Below are positions 27,910-37,231 of a stretch of DNA of 64,000 bases, piece after piece. This DNA comes from UMGS1889 sp964540575 (GTDB taxonomy: Bacteria; Bacillota; Clostridia; Oscillospirales; Ruminococcaceae): assembly GCA_964540575.1 (NCBI GenBank), contig CAZINI010000004.1, positions 1 to 64,000 on the forward strand, given 5' to 3'. Each line of letters starts with the position of its first letter. The stretch's first letter is position 1. The notes under the pieces were generated by a model. The model did no database searches. It saw nothing but the letters and a program-made list of their open reading frames with translations, and had not been told where the DNA came from. The position numbers and the translations under genes are program-made.

Positions 27910-28833
27910 TTATTTTAATAATTCGAGTGCCTTTTCAAGAGTTTTTGCATTTTCAACATTAGCGAAATTAACGTCCTTGAGAGTCTTTCTTACCAAGCCC
28001 GTCAGCACCTTGTTGGGACCCAGCTCAACGAAATTCACATAGCCGTCAGCCTGCATTGCGGCAAGCTCGGAGGTGAAGCGGACGGGGGAAACGATATGTG
28101 CAGCCAGTCTTTCGGGCATATTGTCGAAGCTGTCAAGCTTTCCGCCTGTGATATTTGAATAGAAATCGCAGGTGGGAGCGGCGAAAACGGCGTTCTTTAT
28201 TGCTTCCTTGAACTCATCGGCAGCGGGCTGCATCAGCTTGGAATGGAATGCCGCCGTAACGCCCAGCTTCACAGCCTTTGCACCCATTTCGGCAAACTTT
28301 GCGGCAGCCTTTTCAGCAGCTGCGGACTCGCCTGCGATGACCGTCTGTACGGTGGAGTTGTAGTTTACGGGAACAACATAGCCGTCGATAGTGCCGCATA
28401 CTTCCTCTATTTCCTCGGCGGATTTTCCGATTATGGCGTACATTGCACCATCGGAGGCTTCTGCTGCTTTCTGCATTGCCGAGGCTCTTTCTTTGATAAC
28501 ACGGAAGCCGTCCTCAACAGAAAGCATATTTGCAGCCACCATTGCGGCATATTCGCCGAGAGAATGTCCCGCTACGCCGCTGTACTCGATGCCGTTAAGC
28601 TTCATTGCTTCAAGTGCACAGATGGAAACTGCCATAATTGCGGGCTGGGACACCTTTGTCTGAGCAAGCTCGGCGTCCGTGCCCTCGAAGCTTATTTTTG
28701 CTAAGTCAAAGCCGAGAATGTCCCCTGCTGCTTCGTATATCTTCATAAGCTGCGGATATTTTTCCGTCAGCTCCTTGCCCATTCCGCTGTACTGAGAGCC
28801 CTGTCCCGAAAATAAAAATACTGTTTTTTCCAT
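27910..28833 (-). CDS. fabD: Malonyl-CoA-ACP transacylase
   Basis: Loads malonyl groups onto ACP for fatty-acid elongation. The 307 residues begin FLFSGQGSQYSGMG, the active-site serine is S91 in GHSLGEYAA, and the family histidine is in TAAFHSKLM. The start at 28833 follows GAAAGGA; the 50 extra residues of the open frame read across the promoter region and are spurious. Unlike the usual clostridial order, fabD is not inside the fab operon but divergent from fabH, sharing a 270-bp intergenic region with it. Confidence 0.94.
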   Translation of the reverse strand: MEKTVFLFSGQGSQYSGMGKELTEKYPQLMKIYEAAGDILGFDLAKISFEGTDAELAQTKVSQPAIMAVSICALEAMKLNGIEYSGVAGHSLGEYAAMVAANMLSVEDGFRVIKERASAMQKAAEASDGAMYAIIGKSAEEIEEVCGTIDGYVVPVNYNSTVQTVIAGESAAAEKAAAKFAEMGAKAVKLGVTAAFHSKLMQPAADEFKEAIKNAVFAAPTCDFYSNITGGKLDSFDNMPERLAAHIVSPVRFTSELAAMQADGYVNFVELGPNKVLTGLVRKTLKDVNFANVENAKTLEKALELLK

Positions 28834-28901
28834 AAAATTAACAATCCTTTCATAATTTGAACGCTTTGAAAATCTTTTTACATAAAAAAGCAAAAATAGC
28901 A

Positions 28902-28931
28902 TTGACAAAGCGGGCAAAAGTATAATATAAT
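28902..28931 (+). promoter_or_regulatory. Promoter of the fabH-accDA operon
   Basis: TTGACA-18-TATAAT on the plus strand; predicted start near 28938, giving a leader of about 165 nt before fabH. It faces the fabD promoter, so the first parts of the two transcripts overlap. I saw no convincing FapR- or FabT-type operator. Confidence 0.72.
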
Positions 28932-28985
28932 AGAATGGTACGGACTTGTCGCCGGAAAATGCGGCGGCATACGTCATTGCCAATA

Positions 28986-29014
28986 ATTATAACATATCAT
29001 CGGGAAAATTTCAA
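28986..29014 (-). promoter_or_regulatory. Promoter of the fabD operon
   Basis: TTGAAA-17-TATAAT on the minus strand, predicted start near 28979 and a leader of about 145 nt. The transcript would run through the fabH promoter at 28902-28931. Confidence 0.7.
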
Positions 29015-29103
29015 GGCAAATCTTAAAAATCCCGAGAAGTGTTCCCGATACATATATAATGTGTTATCGTCAGGGTAAAAATAAGTTTATGGAGGAGAAA
29101 GTT

Positions 29104-30099
29104 TTGTACGGAATCAATATCATCGGCACAGGCAGCTACACGCCGCAGAAAAGGGTGGTAAACGACGATTATAAGGCGTTTATCGAAACAAGCGACGAGT
29201 GGATAAGAACTCGCACGGGCATGGTCGAACGCTATGTATCCGACGGTGAGCCTACCTGGTACATGGGCAGTATGGCGGCGAAAAAGGCTGTGGAGGCAGC
29301 AGGCATCGACGCTTCGGAAATAGGCATCATCATCGACGCTACCATTACATCGGACTATTACACCCCCTCAATGGCATGTATGGTACAGAGGGAGCTTAAG
29401 GCGGAAAATGCTATGGCTCTCGATATAAACTGTGCCTGCTCGGGCTTCGTTTACGGCGTGGATATGGCAAAGCGTTATCTCCAAACGGACGAGCATATCA
29501 AATACGCTCTTGTGGTGGCAAACGAAAATCTCACGAAAATAACCGATTATACAGACAGAGCGTCCTGCGTTCTCTTTGCGGACGGTGCGGCGGCTGTTGT
29601 TATCGAAGCGGCTCCGGACAAGCTTTACACCAGCTACTGCGGTTCTGACGGAAACGGCGGAAAGTTCCTTTTTGCACGTTCCCTTCCTCCCGCAAATGCG
29701 TTCCTGACGGGAGCGGGACACGTTGATGACGGCTATCCCGAGTCCAATTCACACTATCTCTATCAGGACGGCAAGGAGGTCTACAAGTTCGCAACTCACG
29801 CCCTGCCTATGGCTATGGAAAGAGCGGCGGAACGGATAGGCTTCGACCTGAACGAGCTGGACGCCGTTGTTCCTCATCAGGCAAATATCAGGATCATCGA
29901 AACAGCCGCTAAAATAAGCGGTCTGTCCATGGACAAGGTCGTTATAAATATCGATAAACACGCCAATACTTCCAGTGCGACTATTCCTATCGCATTCGAT
30001 GAGGCGGTCAGAAGCGGAAGGATAAAGAAGGGCGACAAGGTCTGCTTTGTGGGCTTTGGTGCAGGACTTACCTTCGGTGCAATAATCTTCGAGTATTAA
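29104..30099 (+). CDS. fabH: Beta-ketoacyl-ACP synthase III
   Basis: Starts fatty-acid synthesis by condensing an acyl-CoA with malonyl-ACP. I prefer the TTG at 29104, six bases after GGAGGAG, over the ATG at 29089; with it the active-site cysteine of NCACSGF falls at residue 112, the same number as in E. coli FabH. The other catalytic residues are His in VPHQANIRI and Asn in DKHANTSS. First gene of the operon fabH-fabK-fabG-fabF-accB-fabZ-accC-accDA, all with gaps below 55 bases. Confidence 0.94.
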   Translation: MYGINIIGTGSYTPQKRVVNDDYKAFIETSDEWIRTRTGMVERYVSDGEPTWYMGSMAAKKAVEAAGIDASEIGIIIDATITSDYYTPSMACMVQRELKAENAMALDINCACSGFVYGVDMAKRYLQTDEHIKYALVVANENLTKITDYTDRASCVLFADGAAAVVIEAAPDKLYTSYCGSDGNGGKFLFARSLPPANAFLTGAGHVDDGYPESNSHYLYQDGKEVYKFATHALPMAMERAAERIGFDLNELDAVVPHQANIRIIETAAKISGLSMDKVVINIDKHANTSSATIPIAFDEAVRSGRIKKGDKVCFVGFGAGLTFGAIIFEY

Positions 30100-30115
30100 G
30101 GAGAGGACGTTGTAT

Positions 30116-31039
30116 ATGAAAACAAGAATTACAGAACTGTTAGGCATTGAGTACCCCATTTTTCAGGGCGGTATGGCGTGGATAGCCGAAAGCACCCTCG
30201 CTTCCGCTGTTTCAAACGCAGGCGGTCTGGGCATTATCGCAGGCGGCTCTGCTCCCATTGATTATCTCAGAGATCAGATAAGAAAGACTAAGGCTATGAC
30301 AGACAAGCCCTTCGGCGTTAACATTATGCTGATGAGCCCCAATGCAGAGGAGCTTGCAAAGCTCGTTATCGAGGAAAATGTTCCCGTGGTCACCACAGGT
30401 GCGGGAAATCCCGGCAAGTTTATGGAGGCTTGGAAGGCGGCGGGCATCAAGGTTATCCCCGTTGTTCCCTCGGTGGCTCTTGCCAAGAGAATGGAAAGAG
30501 CGGGTGCCGATGCTGTTGTTGCGGAGGGCACCGAATCGGGCGGACATATCGGTCAGAACACCACAATGTGTCTTGTTCCTCAGGTAGTTGACGCTGTGGA
30601 GGTACCCGTTATCGCTGCCGGCGGAATTGCCGATGGCAGAGGTGTTGCGGCTTCCTTTATGCTGGGTGCGGAGGGCGTTCAGGTGGGAACACGCTTCCTT
30701 GCTTCCGAGGAATGTCAGATACACGAGAATTACAAGAATGCCGTTATCGCTGCAAAGGATACCGACAATGCTATCACAGGCTTCTATTCGGGCAGTCCCT
30801 GCCGCTGCATAAAGAGCAAGTATACCAAGAAGCTTCAGGAGATGGAGAAGAACGCTGCTCCCCCGGAGGATTTCGAAGCTCTTACCGTCGGCTCGCTCAG
30901 AAAGGCTGTTGTTGACGGAAACACCGATGAAGGCTCTATGCTTTGCGGTCTTATCGCAGGTATGGTCAACGAGGTAAAGCCCGCTGCCGTTATCATCAAG
31001 GAAATGATGGAGCAGGCTGAAAAGCTTCTTGGCAAATAA
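30116..31039 (+). CDS. fabK: Enoyl-ACP reductase II (flavoprotein)
   Basis: FMN-dependent enoyl-ACP reductase of the nitronate monooxygenase-like barrel fold, 307 residues. Typical motifs are IEYPIFQGGMAW, SNAGGLGIIAGG, GTESGGHIG and IAAGGIADGRG. It takes the place of FabI, none of which is in the window, and would give intrinsic tolerance to FabI-directed inhibitors. The ATG at 30116 follows GAGAGG; a TTG two codons earlier is also possible. It lies between fabH and fabG, which makes a nitronate monooxygenase function unlikely. Confidence 0.92.
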   Translation: MKTRITELLGIEYPIFQGGMAWIAESTLASAVSNAGGLGIIAGGSAPIDYLRDQIRKTKAMTDKPFGVNIMLMSPNAEELAKLVIEENVPVVTTGAGNPGKFMEAWKAAGIKVIPVVPSVALAKRMERAGADAVVAEGTESGGHIGQNTTMCLVPQVVDAVEVPVIAAGGIADGRGVAASFMLGAEGVQVGTRFLASEECQIHENYKNAVIAAKDTDNAITGFYSGSPCRCIKSKYTKKLQEMEKNAAPPEDFEALTVGSLRKAVVDGNTDEGSMLCGLIAGMVNEVKPAAVIIKEMMEQAEKLLGK

Positions 31040-31089
31040 TAACATATTCGGAATATATTACAGCAAACGTTGCAGAAAGGTTGAATTTT

Positions 31090-31830
31090 ATGGCAAAAAC
31101 AGCTCTTATAACAGGCTCGTCGAGAGGTATCGGTGCAGCTATCGCACTCAGACTCGCAAAGGACGGCTACAATATCGCTCTTAACGACATCAGCGATGCT
31201 TCCTTCGAGAATAACACCATTCTTGAGGACTGCCGTGCATTTGGCGTTGAGGCAGAATATTACGTTGCGGACGTTTCCAAGTACGCCGACTGTGAAGCAA
31301 TGGTAAAGGCAGTCAAGGAACGCTTCGGCACTATCGATGCTCTGGTAAACAACGCAGGCATCACAAGGGACGGACTTCTGGCAAGAATGCCTGAGGAGCA
31401 GTATGACCTTGTTATCGCTGTAAATCAGAAAAGCGTATTCAATATGATAAAGCTGGTGGGCGGCGGCGTTATGCTCAGACAGAAGTCGGGACGCATCGTT
31501 AACCTTGCTTCCGTTGCAGGACTTTACGGCAATCCCGGACAGATAAACTATTCCGCTTCCAAGGCAGCTATCATCGGTATGACCAAGACTGCCGCAAAGG
31601 AGCTGGGTTCAAGAGGAATTACCGTAAATGCGGTGGCTCCGGGCTTTATCCACACGCCTATGACCGACAAGCTCACCGAGGAGCAGAAGGCTGCTATGCT
31701 CGGTCAGATAGCTATGAAGCGTTACGGCGAGGTTTCCGAAATTTCGGGCGTTGTTTCCTTCCTGCTTTCGGACGATGCAAGCTATGTTACCGGTCAGACC
31801 ATTGAGATCTCCGGCGGAATTATGATGTAA
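31090..31830 (+). CDS. fabG: 3-oxoacyl-ACP reductase
   Basis: NADPH-dependent short-chain dehydrogenase for the first reduction of the elongation cycle, 246 residues. Cofactor loop TGSSRGIGAA, NNAGITRD, and the catalytic Ser-Tyr-Lys set in NLASVAGLYG and NYSASKAA are intact. The ATG at 31090 is nine bases after AAAGG; the upstream TTG is in the binding site. The stop is followed after only 18 bases by fabF. Confidence 0.94.
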   Translation: MAKTALITGSSRGIGAAIALRLAKDGYNIALNDISDASFENNTILEDCRAFGVEAEYYVADVSKYADCEAMVKAVKERFGTIDALVNNAGITRDGLLARMPEEQYDLVIAVNQKSVFNMIKLVGGGVMLRQKSGRIVNLASVAGLYGNPGQINYSASKAAIIGMTKTAAKELGSRGITVNAVAPGFIHTPMTDKLTEEQKAAMLGQIAMKRYGEVSEISGVVSFLLSDDASYVTGQTIEISGGIMM

Positions 31831-31848
31831 TTGAAAGGACTAATGCAG

Positions 31849-33087
31849 ATGAGAAGAGTAGTCATTACAGGAATGGGTACGGTAAATCCTCTCGGAAACA
31901 ACGTTCCCGAATTCTGGGATAGCATCAAGGCAAACAAGCTGGGATTTAACTACACTAACTTCCCCGAGGGCGACAGGCTGGCAGTCAAGATAGTTGCCGA
32001 GGTCAAGGATTTCGTTCCCGAGGAATATATCGAGAAAAAAGAAGCCAAGAGAATGGACAGATTTACTCAGTTCGCAGTGGCTTCGGCTGTTCAGGCGATG
32101 AAGGACGCAGGCAGCGATTTCAAGGACGTTGACCCTTACAGAGCGGGTGTTATCGTCGGCGTTGGCATCGGCGGTCTGGAGCTTACTCAGCAGGAACACG
32201 CAAAGTATCTGGAAAAGGGTCCCGACAAGGTGTCCGTTTTCTATATCCCCATGATGATCGGAAATATGGCAGCAGGGCAGATCTCCATCAGAACAGGCTT
32301 CAAGGGTGCTAACTTCTGCACTACGACCGCTTGCTCTTCGGGTGCACACGCTATCGGTGAGGCGTTCCGCAAGATCAAGGACGGTTATCTTGATGTATGT
32401 ATGGCAGGCGGAGCAGAGGCTTGCGTCAGCGAATTTGCTCTGGGCGGATTTAACAATATGAAGGCTCTCACACGTTCCACAGACCTTGAGCATTGCTCCA
32501 CTCCCTTTGACCTTAACAGAAGCGGTTTTGTTCTGGGTGAGGGCTGCGGCATACTCATGCTTGAAGAGCTGGAGCACGCCAAGGCAAGAGGTGCTAAGAT
32601 CTACGCTGAGATTGCAGGCTACGGTGCAACGGGCGATGCATATCATATGACATCACCATCTCCCGAGGGCGACGCTGCCGCAAAGGGCATGGAATTTGCA
32701 TACAAGGAAGCGGGACTGGAAGCTTCCGACATTGACTATATCAACGCTCACGGCACATCTACGGGTCTGAACGACAAGTATGAAACTCACGCTGTAAAGA
32801 TCGCTCTGGGCGAGGAAGCTGCCCGCAAGGTGGTCATCAACTCCACTAAGTCTATGACGGGACATCTTCTGGGTGCTGCGGGTGCTGTTGAGGCTATCGT
32901 TACCGCACTTTCCTGCCGTGATGACTTTGTTCACAAGACCTGCGGATATGTTACTCCCGACCCCGAGTGCGACCTTGATTACTGCACCGAGGGCAACAGA
33001 AATATGAAGGTAGACGCTGCTCTGTCCAACAGCTTAGGCTTCGGCGGACACAACGCTACTCTCTGCTTCAAGAAATACAAGGATTAA
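31849..33087 (+). CDS. fabF: Beta-ketoacyl-ACP synthase II
   Basis: Elongating condensing enzyme, 412 residues. The nucleophile cysteine is in TTACSSGAH, the two histidines in NAHGTSTGLND and STKSMTGHLLGAAG. The start ATG at 31849 sits nine bases after AAAGGA. Downstream accB begins 12 bases later. No fabA/fabB pair is present, so unsaturated fatty acids, if made, use another route. Confidence 0.94.
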   Translation: MRRVVITGMGTVNPLGNNVPEFWDSIKANKLGFNYTNFPEGDRLAVKIVAEVKDFVPEEYIEKKEAKRMDRFTQFAVASAVQAMKDAGSDFKDVDPYRAGVIVGVGIGGLELTQQEHAKYLEKGPDKVSVFYIPMMIGNMAAGQISIRTGFKGANFCTTTACSSGAHAIGEAFRKIKDGYLDVCMAGGAEACVSEFALGGFNNMKALTRSTDLEHCSTPFDLNRSGFVLGEGCGILMLEELEHAKARGAKIYAEIAGYGATGDAYHMTSPSPEGDAAAKGMEFAYKEAGLEASDIDYINAHGTSTGLNDKYETHAVKIALGEEAARKVVINSTKSMTGHLLGAAGAVEAIVTALSCRDDFVHKTCGYVTPDPECDLDYCTEGNRNMKVDAALSNSLGFGGHNATLCFKKYKD

Positions 33088-33099
33088 GGGGGCTGAACT

Positions 33100-33585
33100 A
33101 TGAGCGAAAAGATTTACGGTGTCAGCCTTGAAACCATTGCTGCTCTTGCAGATATTGTCAAGGAAAAGGACTTAGGCGAGATAACTATCCATGACGGATG
33201 TGATAAATCCATCACCATAAAGGGCAAGAAATGCCCTCCTCCCATCGGTATGCCCCCCATGCCGCCCGTTCAGCAGGATATGATGCCTGTCACCATGAAC
33301 GCTGCCGCTAAGGACGGTCAGGGTCTGCCCGAAGTCCCTCACGCTTCCGACGGAAATCTCGTGAAATCTCCCATTGTGGGAACATTTTACGCTTCTCCCG
33401 CACCCGACAAGCCGCCGTTTGTATCGGTAGGTTCAAAGGTGAAGAAGGGCGACGTTGTTATGATAATCGAGTCCATGAAGCTTATGAATGAGATACAGAG
33501 CCCCTTTGACGGAACGGTCATGGATATTCTCGTGAAGGACGGAGAGGCTGTTGAGTTTGATCAGCCCGTAATGGTAATCAAGTAA
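33100..33585 (+). CDS. accB: Biotin carboxyl carrier protein of acetyl-CoA carboxylase
   Basis: 161 residues with an N-terminal region of low conservation, a Pro/Met-rich linker around 45-65, and a biotinyl domain whose attachment lysine is K127 in IIESMKLMNE. AAGGGGG precedes the ATG. It lies with accC and accDA, so all carboxylase subunits are encoded in this operon. The lysine needs BirA, which is not in the window. Confidence 0.93.
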   Translation: MSEKIYGVSLETIAALADIVKEKDLGEITIHDGCDKSITIKGKKCPPPIGMPPMPPVQQDMMPVTMNAAAKDGQGLPEVPHASDGNLVKSPIVGTFYASPAPDKPPFVSVGSKVKKGDVVMIIESMKLMNEIQSPFDGTVMDILVKDGEAVEFDQPVMVIK

Positions 33586-33599
33586 AGGAGTGTCGCCAA

Positions 33600-34022
33600 A
33601 TGCTTAACAAAGAACAGATAATGGAGCTTATCCCCCACAGGGATCCGTTCCTGCTTATAGATGAGATAGAGGTGCTGGAGCCGGGCAAAAAGGTCGTTGC
33701 TTACAAGCATATGAAGCCCGATGAATTCTGGTTCAAGGGACATTTCCCCGATTATCCCGTAGTTCCCGGGGTGCTTATGGTGGAAATGATGGCTCAGGCA
33801 GGCTGTGCCGCTATGCTGGCTATGCCCGAAAACAAGGGCAAGATAGGCTTCTTCGGCGGTATCAAGGAGGCTAAGTTCCGCAGGCAGGTAGTCCCCGGAG
33901 ATACGCTGAAGATAGAGGTTGAGATAACCAAGGTGAAGGGTCCTATCGGTGTCGGCAGCGGAGTTTGCACCGTAAACGGCGAAAAGGCTGTATCTGCTGA
34001 GATAACCTTTGCTATCAAATAA
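33600..34022 (+). CDS. fabZ: 3-hydroxyacyl-ACP dehydratase
   Basis: 140-residue hot-dog fold dehydratase. IPHRDPFLLIDE and the catalytic histidine H48 in KGHFPDYPVVPG with E62 in MVEMMAQ are clear. AAAGGAG lies seven bases before the ATG. Its place between accB and accC is the standard clostridial order. Confidence 0.94.
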   Translation: MLNKEQIMELIPHRDPFLLIDEIEVLEPGKKVVAYKHMKPDEFWFKGHFPDYPVVPGVLMVEMMAQAGCAAMLAMPENKGKIGFFGGIKEAKFRRQVVPGDTLKIEVEITKVKGPIGVGSGVCTVNGEKAVSAEITFAIK

Positions 34023-34039
34023 GTGTTTGGAGAATTGCA

Positions 34040-35380
34040 ATGTTTAATAAGGTTTTGATTGCCAACAGGGGAGAAATTGCGGTCAGAGTCATCAGGGCAT
34101 GCCGTGAAATGGGAATTAAGACGGTTGCGGTATATTCCACCGCCGACCGTCACGCTCTCCACGCTCAGATCGCCGACGAAGCGGTCTGCATAGGCGGTCC
34201 TGCCACCAAGGACAGCTATCTCAATTACAAAGCTATAATCGCTGCCTGTGAGATAACGGGGGCGAACGCTATTCATCCCGGCTTCGGATTTTTGTCGGAG
34301 AATGCTACCTTTGCCCGTACCTGTGAGCGGTGCGGCATAACCTTCATCGGTCCGTCCCCCGATTCCATTGATATGCTGGGGGACAAGGCGGCGGCGAAAT
34401 CCGCTATGAAGGCGGCGGGCGTTCCCGTTATCCCCGGGTCGGACGGTGCTGTTCCAACTATGGAGGAAGCTATCCGTCTTGCGGAAGAGGAGATAGGCTA
34501 TCCCCTTATGGTAAAGGCTTCCGCAGGCGGCGGCGGACGGGGTATCCGTCTTGTTGAACGCAGGGAGGATCTGGAAAGGGCTGTCACCGAGGCGAAGCAG
34601 GAAGCCAAGAACTATTTCGGCGATGACAGCATTTATATGGAACGATTCATCGTAAATCCAAAGCACATAGAATTCCAGATACTTGCGGATAAATCGGGAA
34701 ATGTTGTACATTTGGGCGAACGTGACTGCTCTATGCAGCGAAGAAATCAGAAGGTGCTGGAGGAAACTCCGTCCACGGTAATGACGGACGACCTAAGAAG
34801 GCGTATGGGCGAAGCTGCCGTAAACGCTGCCAAGGTATGCGGATATTATAATGCGGGTACCATCGAATTTCTGCTGGACGAAAAGGGCGAGTTCTATTTT
34901 ATGGAGATGAACACCCGTATTCAGGTGGAACACCCCATTACCGAGCTTGTTACGGGCATTGACCTGGTAAAAATGCAGATAAAGATCGCTGACGGTCAGC
35001 CGCTGCCCTTTAAGCAGGAGGACATTTCCCTTCGGGGACACGCTATCGAATGCCGTATCAATGCGGAAAATCCCAAGGAGAATTTCCGTCCATGCCCCGG
35101 AGAGATAAAGGCTCTGCATACTCCCGGAGGCCCCGGAATACGCATTGACAGCTCTGCTTATCAGGGGTATGTCATCACCCCATATTACGACAGTATGATA
35201 GCAAAGCTCATCGCCTACGCTCCCACAAGAGAGGAAGCGATAATGAAGATGAAATGGGCTCTTTCCGAGTTTATCGTAGAGGGCGTTGATACAAATATCG
35301 ACTTCCAGCTGGAGCTTATTCGTGACCCCGTTTTTGAAAAGGGAAATTACGATATTGGCTATCTGGGACGGAGAAAGTAA
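34040..35380 (+). CDS. accC: Biotin carboxylase subunit of acetyl-CoA carboxylase
   Basis: ATP-grasp enzyme that carboxylates the biotin of AccB, 446 residues of normal length. N-terminal FNKVLIANRGEIAVR, the glycine-rich ATP loop KASAGGGGRGI, and the EMNTRIQVEHP motif are all present. Starts after TTGGAG. The next gene, the fused carboxyltransferase, follows within 20 bases. Confidence 0.95.
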   Translation: MFNKVLIANRGEIAVRVIRACREMGIKTVAVYSTADRHALHAQIADEAVCIGGPATKDSYLNYKAIIAACEITGANAIHPGFGFLSENATFARTCERCGITFIGPSPDSIDMLGDKAAAKSAMKAAGVPVIPGSDGAVPTMEEAIRLAEEEIGYPLMVKASAGGGGRGIRLVERREDLERAVTEAKQEAKNYFGDDSIYMERFIVNPKHIEFQILADKSGNVVHLGERDCSMQRRNQKVLEETPSTVMTDDLRRRMGEAAVNAAKVCGYYNAGTIEFLLDEKGEFYFMEMNTRIQVEHPITELVTGIDLVKMQIKIADGQPLPFKQEDISLRGHAIECRINAENPKENFRPCPGEIKALHTPGGPGIRIDSSAYQGYVITPYYDSMIAKLIAYAPTREEAIMKMKWALSEFIVEGVDTNIDFQLELIRDPVFEKGNYDIGYLGRRK

Positions 35381-35399
35381 TCCGCAGAAGGAACGGTGA

Positions 35400-37130
35400 G
35401 TGTTAGTGGCTTTAGAGGATCTTTTCAAAATTGTCAAAACCAGATTTAACGATGAACCCGCTCAGCAGGAAACGGGCGGCACGGTGGATATTCCCGCCGA
35501 TCTTATGTTCAAATGTCCGAGATGCTCGGCTGTCTTTCTGAGGGAGGAATTTGTAAAATCTCAGAAGGTCTGCAAAAACTGCGGTTATCATTCGAGAATA
35601 TCCGCAAGAGAACGGCTGGATATTACCATAGACAGCGGAAGCTTCGTTGAATATGACAAGGATATGACCGGCGGAAATCCCATTGATTTCCCCGGATATG
35701 AGGAAAAACAGGCGGAGCTTCGGGAGAAAACAGGTCTTTCCGATGCGATAATCACGGGCGAAGCTGAGATAAGGGGAGAAAAATGCGTTATCGGCATTAT
35801 GGATTCCCGTTATATGATGGCTTCTATGGGCTCTGTTGTGGGCGAGAAAATTGCCCGTGCATTTGAAAGAGCAACGGAAAAGGGACTGCCCGTTATCCTG
35901 TTTACCGCTTCGGGCGGTGCTCGTATGCAGGAGGGTACGGTTTCCCTGATGCAGATGGCGAAAACCTGCGGAGCGGCTGCAAGACATTCCGAAAAGGGAC
36001 TGCTTTACATTACGGTCATGACCGACCCCACAACGGGCGGCGTTACCGCTTCCTTCGCTTCCGAGGGAGATATTATCATAGCGGAGCCGAAGGTGCTTAT
36101 CGGCTTTGCAGGCAGACGTGTTATCGAGGGAACTATCAAGCAGAGGCTTCCCGAGGATTTCCAGTCGGCAGAATTTCAGCTGGAACACGGCTTTGCGGAT
36201 ATGATAGTCGAAAGAAAGACTATGCGGAGAACCATCGCTCATCTGCTGAAGCTTCATAAGAAGAGCAAATGCTTCTGTACTCCCGCCGAAAAGGCAAGTT
36301 TTGCCGCTGCCGAGGGGCTGAATGATTATACTCCGTGGGAACGTCTGGAGATAATCAGAAACAAGCAGCGTCCCACCGTCAGGGACTATATCCCCATGAT
36401 ATTTGACGAATTTTTTGAAATGCACGGCGACAGGCTTTACGGCGATGACGGTGCGATAATGGGCGGCGTTGCCCGTCTGGGAAATGTTCCCGTTACGGTA
36501 ATTGCACAGGTCAAGGGCAGAAATATCGAGGAAAACAAGGCTTCAAACTTCTCAATGCCTCACCCCGAGGGTTACCGAAAGGCTCTCAGGCTGGCACGGC
36601 AGGCGGAAAAATTCGGCAGACCCGTTATCTGTTTCATTGACACTCCCGGTGCATTCTGCGGTGTCGAAGCGGAAAAGAGGGGACAGGGCGAGGCGATCGC
36701 TACTAACATTTACAAGTTTATGACCCTGAAAACGCCTATCATCTCAATTGTGCTGGGCGAAGCCGGAAGCGGCGGTGCGTTGGCTCTCGGCGTCTGCGAT
36801 GAGCTGGCTATGATGGAATATGCACAGTATTCGGTAATATCTCCGAGAGGCTTCGCTTCCATACTCTGGAAGGACGCTTCACGGGAGAAGGAAGCCTGCA
36901 ACATAATGAAGATAACCGCCGAGGATATGGTGGAGCTGGGCGTTGCCGAGCGTATCATCGAAGAACCGTTGGGCGGTGCACATAACGACCCGGGACAGGC
37001 TGCGGATAACATTGCCGAGTATCTCACCGAGGCTGTTGCACGCATCTCCGAATATCCCACAGAAGAGCTGCTTGACCGCCGATACAACAAGTTCAGGAAA
37101 ATTGGCGTATTTAATGAAAACAAGGGCTAA
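35400..37130 (+). CDS. accDA: Fused acetyl-CoA carboxylase carboxyltransferase (AccD-AccA)
   Basis: 576-residue single chain in which the beta half (AccD, about 1-290) precedes the alpha half (AccA, about 310-576). The AccD zinc ribbon is in FKCPRC and KVCKNC. The oxyanion-hole glycine segments are FTASGGARMQEG in the first half and LGEAGSGGALAL in the second. The alpha half still carries the MHGDRLYGDDGAI block. The start is a GTG seven bases after AAGGA. Most bacteria keep accA and accD as two genes; fused forms occur in some Firmicutes. Last gene of the main fab transcript before acpP's own promoter. Confidence 0.93.
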   Translation: MLVALEDLFKIVKTRFNDEPAQQETGGTVDIPADLMFKCPRCSAVFLREEFVKSQKVCKNCGYHSRISARERLDITIDSGSFVEYDKDMTGGNPIDFPGYEEKQAELREKTGLSDAIITGEAEIRGEKCVIGIMDSRYMMASMGSVVGEKIARAFERATEKGLPVILFTASGGARMQEGTVSLMQMAKTCGAAARHSEKGLLYITVMTDPTTGGVTASFASEGDIIIAEPKVLIGFAGRRVIEGTIKQRLPEDFQSAEFQLEHGFADMIVERKTMRRTIAHLLKLHKKSKCFCTPAEKASFAAAEGLNDYTPWERLEIIRNKQRPTVRDYIPMIFDEFFEMHGDRLYGDDGAIMGGVARLGNVPVTVIAQVKGRNIEENKASNFSMPHPEGYRKALRLARQAEKFGRPVICFIDTPGAFCGVEAEKRGQGEAIATNIYKFMTLKTPIISIVLGEAGSGGALALGVCDELAMMEYAQYSVISPRGFASILWKDASREKEACNIMKITAEDMVELGVAERIIEEPLGGAHNDPGQAADNIAEYLTEAVARISEYPTEELLDRRYNKFRKIGVFNENKG

Positions 37131-37169
37131 ATTTCGGTATATTTATGCAAAAAAAATTTGCATATTATC

Positions 37170-37198
37170 TTGACAAGCCCTTGAATATATAATATACT
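37170..37198 (+). promoter_or_regulatory. Separate promoter of acpP
   Basis: TTGACA-17-TATACT in the 100-base gap before acpP. A short ATGCAAA/TTTGCAT hairpin lies just before it but lacks a U-run, so read-through from the fab operon is also likely. Confidence 0.75.
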
Positions 37199-37231
37199 AT
37201 TAAATGATGAATTAGATTGGAGGTTACGTCA

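Noticed and set aside
28834..28983. 50-residue hydrophobic N-terminal extension of FabD
   Set aside because: It covers the divergent promoters and a normal RBS sits before the ATG at 28833.
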